A DNA stretch of 64,000 bases, from NCBI RefSeq assembly GCF_004799285.1, contig NZ_SSND01000002.1, forward strand, positions 186,001 through 250,000, given 5' to 3'. Both the position numbers and the translations under genes were made by a program. The stretch comes from Aliigemmobacter aestuarii (GTDB taxonomy: Bacteria; Pseudomonadota; Alphaproteobacteria; Rhodobacterales; Rhodobacteraceae). Shown piece after piece: positions 61,145 through 64,000 of the stretch (its first letter is position 1; each line of letters starts with the position of its first letter). The notes beneath the pieces are model-generated. The model was given only the letters and a program-made list of their open reading frames with translations. It did no database searches and had not been told where the DNA came from.

Positions 61145-61948
61145 TCAAAGCCCGAACCTGGCCCATTCGGCCCGGTCCTCGACCGTGGCAAGCGCACCGT
61201 CGACCGCCTGCGCCCCAAGCCGCTGGAACAGGCTGCGGCGCTGGCCGTGGCGGATGAAGCGGACCTTTTCGCCGAACATCTCTTTCATCTTCGGCTCCAG
61301 ATGGGCGATGCCATCGACCAGCCCCAGATCGGCGGCCTGCTGGCCCACCCAGATGTCGGCGTTGAACAGGTCCTGCCCCTCGGCCAGACGCGCACCGCGC
61401 CGCGACTTCACATGGTCGATGAAGGCCTGATGGATCGGCTCCTGCAGCGACTTCAGGCGCGCCACGTCCTCGGGCTTTTCGGGCAGGAAGGGATCGGCCA
61501 GCGATTTCGACCGCCCGGCCGTGTGGACGCGGCGTTCAATACCGTGCTGCCTGAGGAATTCAGGAAAGCCGAAGCCGGCGAATATCACACCGATCGACCC
61601 CACGATCGACGTGCGGTCGACCCAGATGTGATCTGCCGCACAGGCCAGCCAGTAGCCGCCCGAAGCGGCGACATCCTCGACAAAGGCATGGACGGGGATC
61701 TTCTTTTCCTCGGCCAGACGGCGGATGCGCGCGGCGATCAGGCTTGATTGCGCGGCCGACCCGCCGGGCGAGTTGACGATCAGCGCCACGGCGGCCGGTT
61801 TGCCTTTTGTGAAGGCCCGTTCGATCACGGGGGCAAGGGCGGCATCGTTCAGACCCTGGCCAAAGCGTCCTGCGGCTCCGATGGCGCCGGCAAGACGGAC
61901 AACGGCGACACGGGGCGGCGCCTGAAGGAATGGGATGAAACGTCGCAT
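61145..61948 (-). CDS. S49-family signal peptide peptidase / SohB-like protease
   Basis: A 267-residue serine protease with a Ser-Lys dyad: S97 in DVAASGGYWLA and K148 in HTAGRSKSLADP. LIVNSPGGSAAQSSLI and TSIVGSIGVIF are standard S49 blocks. There is no clear N-terminal membrane helix, so this is the short cytoplasmic or peripheral type. It probably degrades signal peptides or membrane protein fragments. The start at 61948 is chosen because upstream codons are not conserved in character. It leads the chain with the zinc-ribbon, antiporter and SDR genes. Confidence 0.88.
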   Translation of the reverse strand: MRRFIPFLQAPPRVAVVRLAGAIGAAGRFGQGLNDAALAPVIERAFTKGKPAAVALIVNSPGGSAAQSSLIAARIRRLAEEKKIPVHAFVEDVAASGGYWLACAADHIWVDRTSIVGSIGVIFAGFGFPEFLRQHGIERRVHTAGRSKSLADPFLPEKPEDVARLKSLQEPIHQAFIDHVKSRRGARLAEGQDLFNADIWVGQQAADLGLVDGIAHLEPKMKEMFGEKVRFIRHGQRRSLFQRLGAQAVDGALATVEDRAEWARFGL

Positions 61949-62009
61949 GCCAGCCGATGTAGCGGCCCGCCCCCCGCCAAACAAGGCGGGAGGGGAAAAG
62001 ATTCCCGCC

Positions 62010-63224
62010 TCAGTCGTATTTGCGCAGGTCGTCGATCACCTTGCCGTCGTTGGGCAGGCTGCCCGGCGGGACAAGTTCGATCCGCCCCTTCATCTTCAGC
62101 GCGGCGACGACCGACCCTTCGTAAAGCGCGGGGTTCGTGGCGCGGGTTTCCACCTGCACGGTCATCACGTCCATCTCGCCCTCGCGGGTGGCCACGACGC
62201 GGGCGCGGCCGACCTCTTCGTGACGGGCGACGAAATCGGCCACCTGTTCGGGACGCACGAACATGCCCTTGATCTTGGTGGTCTGGTCGGCCCGGCCCAT
62301 CCAGCCCCGGATACGGGCGTTGGTGCGCCCGCAGGGGGACTGGCCCGGCAGGATGGCCGATAGATCGCCTGTTGCAAACCGGATCAGCGGGTAATCGGGA
62401 TTGAGCGTTGTCACCACCACCTCGCCCACCTCGCCGTCCGGCACCGGATCGCCCGTGCCCGGTCGGACGATCTCGACGATCACGCCCTCGTCGATCACCA
62501 TCCCCTCCATCGCCTCGGTCTCGTAGGCGATATTGCCAAGGTCGGCGGTGGCATAGCATTGCAGGCAGAGAATGCCGCGGTCCGCATATTCCTTGCGCAG
62601 CGACGGAAACAGCGCACCGCCCCCCACCGCGGCGCGGGTGATCTTCAGCCGCTCGCCCAGTTCCTCGGCCCGGTCAAGGATCACCTTCAGGTAATCGGGC
62701 GTGCCGGCATAGGCCGTCGTCCCCACATCCGCCGCCGCGCGAACCTGAAGATCGGTCTGCCCCGTTCCGGCCGGCAGCACCGCCGCACCGACCGCCCGGC
62801 AGCCGGATTCAAAGATCATGCCCGCCGGTGTCAGGTGATAGCCGAAGCAGTTCTGCACGATGTCGCCCCGGCCAATCCCGCAGGCATGCAGGAAGCGCCC
62901 CATGCGCCACCAGTCGTGACTGATCCCGCCCGGTTCGTAGATCGGGCCGGGGCTTTGAAAGACATGGGCGACATTTGCGGTGAGGATGCCGCCGAAGGGC
63001 GGGTTTTCCTTCTGCCATTTCCCAAGCTCGGACTTCCGCAGGACAGGCAGCGCCTTCAGCCCCGCCAGATCGGCCAGCGGCGCGCCGTCGATCCGGCAGG
63101 CGCCGGGATGGGCCGCCACGCGGGCAAGCTGGGCATTCAGCCCAGCAAGCTGGGCCGCCGCGCGTTCGTGGGCGGATCGGGTTTCCAGTGAATCGTAATG
63201 GCCCACCGCACGATCCCCCCTCAT
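62010..63224 (-). CDS. AMP-binding acyl-CoA ligase (phenylacetate-CoA ligase family)
   Basis: A 404-residue adenylate-forming enzyme resembling PaaK. It contains FQSPGPIYEPGG, AYAGTPDYLKVIL, the AMP-binding acidic block YPLIRFATGDLSAILPG and the C-terminal GRADQTTKIKGMFVRPEQV hinge with catalytic lysine. It activates a carboxylic acid, probably aromatic, with ATP and CoA. The first signature is atypical (no SSGTTG), so the substrate may differ from phenylacetate. The start overlaps the ABC ATPase stop as ATGA; GTG 63233 is an alternative. Confidence 0.8.
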   Translation of the reverse strand: MRGDRAVGHYDSLETRSAHERAAAQLAGLNAQLARVAAHPGACRIDGAPLADLAGLKALPVLRKSELGKWQKENPPFGGILTANVAHVFQSPGPIYEPGGISHDWWRMGRFLHACGIGRGDIVQNCFGYHLTPAGMIFESGCRAVGAAVLPAGTGQTDLQVRAAADVGTTAYAGTPDYLKVILDRAEELGERLKITRAAVGGGALFPSLRKEYADRGILCLQCYATADLGNIAYETEAMEGMVIDEGVIVEIVRPGTGDPVPDGEVGEVVVTTLNPDYPLIRFATGDLSAILPGQSPCGRTNARIRGWMGRADQTTKIKGMFVRPEQVADFVARHEEVGRARVVATREGEMDVMTVQVETRATNPALYEGSVVAALKMKGRIELVPPGSLPNDGKVIDDLRKYD

Positions 63225-64000
63225 GCCAGCCACCGCTTGCGGCGGCGATAGCTGCGCACGTCGCGAAAGGATTTCCGGCCCTTGTCGGACATGCCCAGAT
63301 AGAATTCCTTGACGTCCGGGTTCTCGCGCAGCTCGCGCGCCGTTCCCTCCATCACCACACGGCCGCTTTCCAGGATGTATCCGGTATGGGCATAGCGCAG
63401 GGCGACGTTCGTGTTCTGCTCGGCCAGAAGGAAGGTCACGCCTTCCTTTTCGTTCACGGCCTTCACGATCTCGAAGATCTGTTCCACCAGCTGCGGCGCA
63501 AGCCCCATCGAGGGTTCGTCCAGCAGCACGGTCTCGGGGCGGCTCATCAGGGCACGGCCGATCGCGACCATCTGCTGTTCCCCGCCCGAGGTGTAGCCGG
63601 CCTGGCTCTTGCGGCGTTCGCGCAGGCGCGGAAAGTAATTGTAGACCATCTCGAGATCGGCGCTGATCGCCCCCGATCCGTCCTTGCGGGTGTAGGCCCC
63701 GGTCAGCAGGTTTTCCTCGACCGTGAGGTGTTCAAAGCAGTGGCGTCCCTCCATCACCTGGATGACGCCCATCTTGACCAGTTCGGCGGGGTTCAGATCC
63801 TGCACCTTCTGGCCACGGTAGAGGATGCTGCCCTTCGTGACCTCGCCGCGTTCGGAATGAAGAAGGTTCGACACCGCCTTCAGCGTCGTCGTCTTGCCCG
63901 CGCCGTTGCCGCCCAGAAGCGCCGTGATCCCGCCCTTGGGCACGCTGAGGCTGACGCCTTTCAGCACGAGGATGACGTGATTGTAGATCACCTCGATGTT
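63221..64000 (-). CDS. LivF-type ABC transporter ATPase (N-terminus cut by window end)
   Basis: At least 259 residues of a branched-chain-amino-acid-type ABC ATPase. The frame is open to base 64000, so the first residues lie outside. Walker A is LLGGNGAGKTTTLKAV, the signature TSGGEQQMVAIGRAL and Walker B VLLDEPSMGLAP. A basic C-terminal tail of about 25 residues (RKSFRDVRSYRRRKRW) goes beyond normal LivF. It is coupled by ATGA to the acyl-CoA ligase, suggesting import of an organic or aromatic acid followed by activation. Permease and binding-protein genes would be expected just beyond the window. Confidence 0.88.
   Translation of the reverse strand, partial: NIEVIYNHVILVLKGVSLSVPKGGITALLGGNGAGKTTTLKAVSNLLHSERGEVTKGSILYRGQKVQDLNPAELVKMGVIQVMEGRHCFEHLTVEENLLTGAYTRKDGSGAISADLEMVYNYFPRLRERRKSQAGYTSGGEQQMVAIGRALMSRPETVLLDEPSMGLAPQLVEQIFEIVKAVNEKEGVTFLLAEQNTNVALRYAHTGYILESGRVVMEGTARELRENPDVKEFYLGMSDKGRKSFRDVRSYRRRKRWLA

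Noticed and set aside
1-64000. Insertion sequences, prophage, integrases or rRNA
   Set aside because: No transposase, integrase or phage-structural reading frame and no rRNA-like sequence was recognised on either strand.

Overview
The window is ordinary chromosomal DNA from a GC-rich alphaproteobacterium, most likely a member of the Rhodobacterales (Rhodobacteraceae/Paracoccaceae: Rhodobacter, Gemmobacter, Tabrizicola or Paracoccus-like). The reasons are the GC-rich wobble positions, a malyl-CoA lyase of the Rhodobacter Mcl1 type, PhaA/PhaB, an FnrL-type box, DUF4175, DUF1523 and DUF465 proteins, and dispersed hairpin/CCCCGAGG repeats of the kind seen at gene ends in this group. No rRNA, tRNA, insertion sequence, prophage or CRISPR array was found. 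About 68 genes fill nearly all of the sequence, with many ATGA/GTGA/TTGA stop-start overlaps. The genes at both edges are cut.

Layout. 0-4 kb: ispE (cut) and a long-chain polyprenyl diphosphate synthase, then small conserved genes, a methyltransferase and an EamA exporter. 4-9.4 kb: phbB and phbA (polyhydroxybutyrate and ethylmalonyl-CoA pathway entry), a stand-alone EAL protein, tag and a sterol desaturase-like enzyme. 9.4-16.8 kb: tlpA-like gene, argH, two tiny lipoproteins, lysA, a DUF4175 protein and a zinc-ribbon membrane protein. 17-21 kb: ftsE-ftsX-plsC-FMN-binding protein, then accA with a translationally coupled sugE. 21-24.3 kb: an ABC polysaccharide-export core (KpsM/KpsE/KpsT-like). 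24.3-29.5 kb: a Spy-like periplasmic protein with a perfect FNR box, mcl1, dipeptide epimerase and D-amino-acid aminotransferase, hemolysin III and N-formylglutamate amidohydrolase. 29.6-39.2 kb: pyruvate kinase, rpmI-rplT, an amine oxidase, pheS, pheT and a GMC oxidoreductase.

39.2-45.8 kb is the least explained part. Six minus-strand genes encode a coiled-coil protein, an unknown protein, an AAA+ ATPase, an unknown 453-residue protein, a two-helix membrane protein and a DUF1523 membrane protein. They look like one operon encoding an ATP-driven, membrane-linked machine of unknown role, and are my best candidate for an undescribed system.

46-57 kb: an ArgE/DapE-family peptidase, an SMP-30 lactonase with a LacI-type operator like that of pyruvate kinase, a secreted NIDO-RTX protein, pgsA-moaD-moaE, a P1-family peptidase, a creatinase preceded by a riboswitch-like set of alternative hairpins, an L,D-transpeptidase, a cupin and panB-panC. 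57-64 kb: uvrC behind an AT-rich island with a DnaA box, a coupled chain sppA-like/zinc ribbon/CaCA antiporter/SDR, and an AMP-ligase with a LivF-type ABC ATPase cut by the window end.

Functionally, the central-carbon genes (pyk, lactonase, phbAB, mcl1) carry the clearest operator-like sites. The envelope genes (ftsEX, lipoproteins, L,D-transpeptidase, capsule export, pgsA, plsC) are scattered singletons or short operons. All coordinates, motifs and alignments were read by eye; no database search was run, so family names rest on recalled family features.
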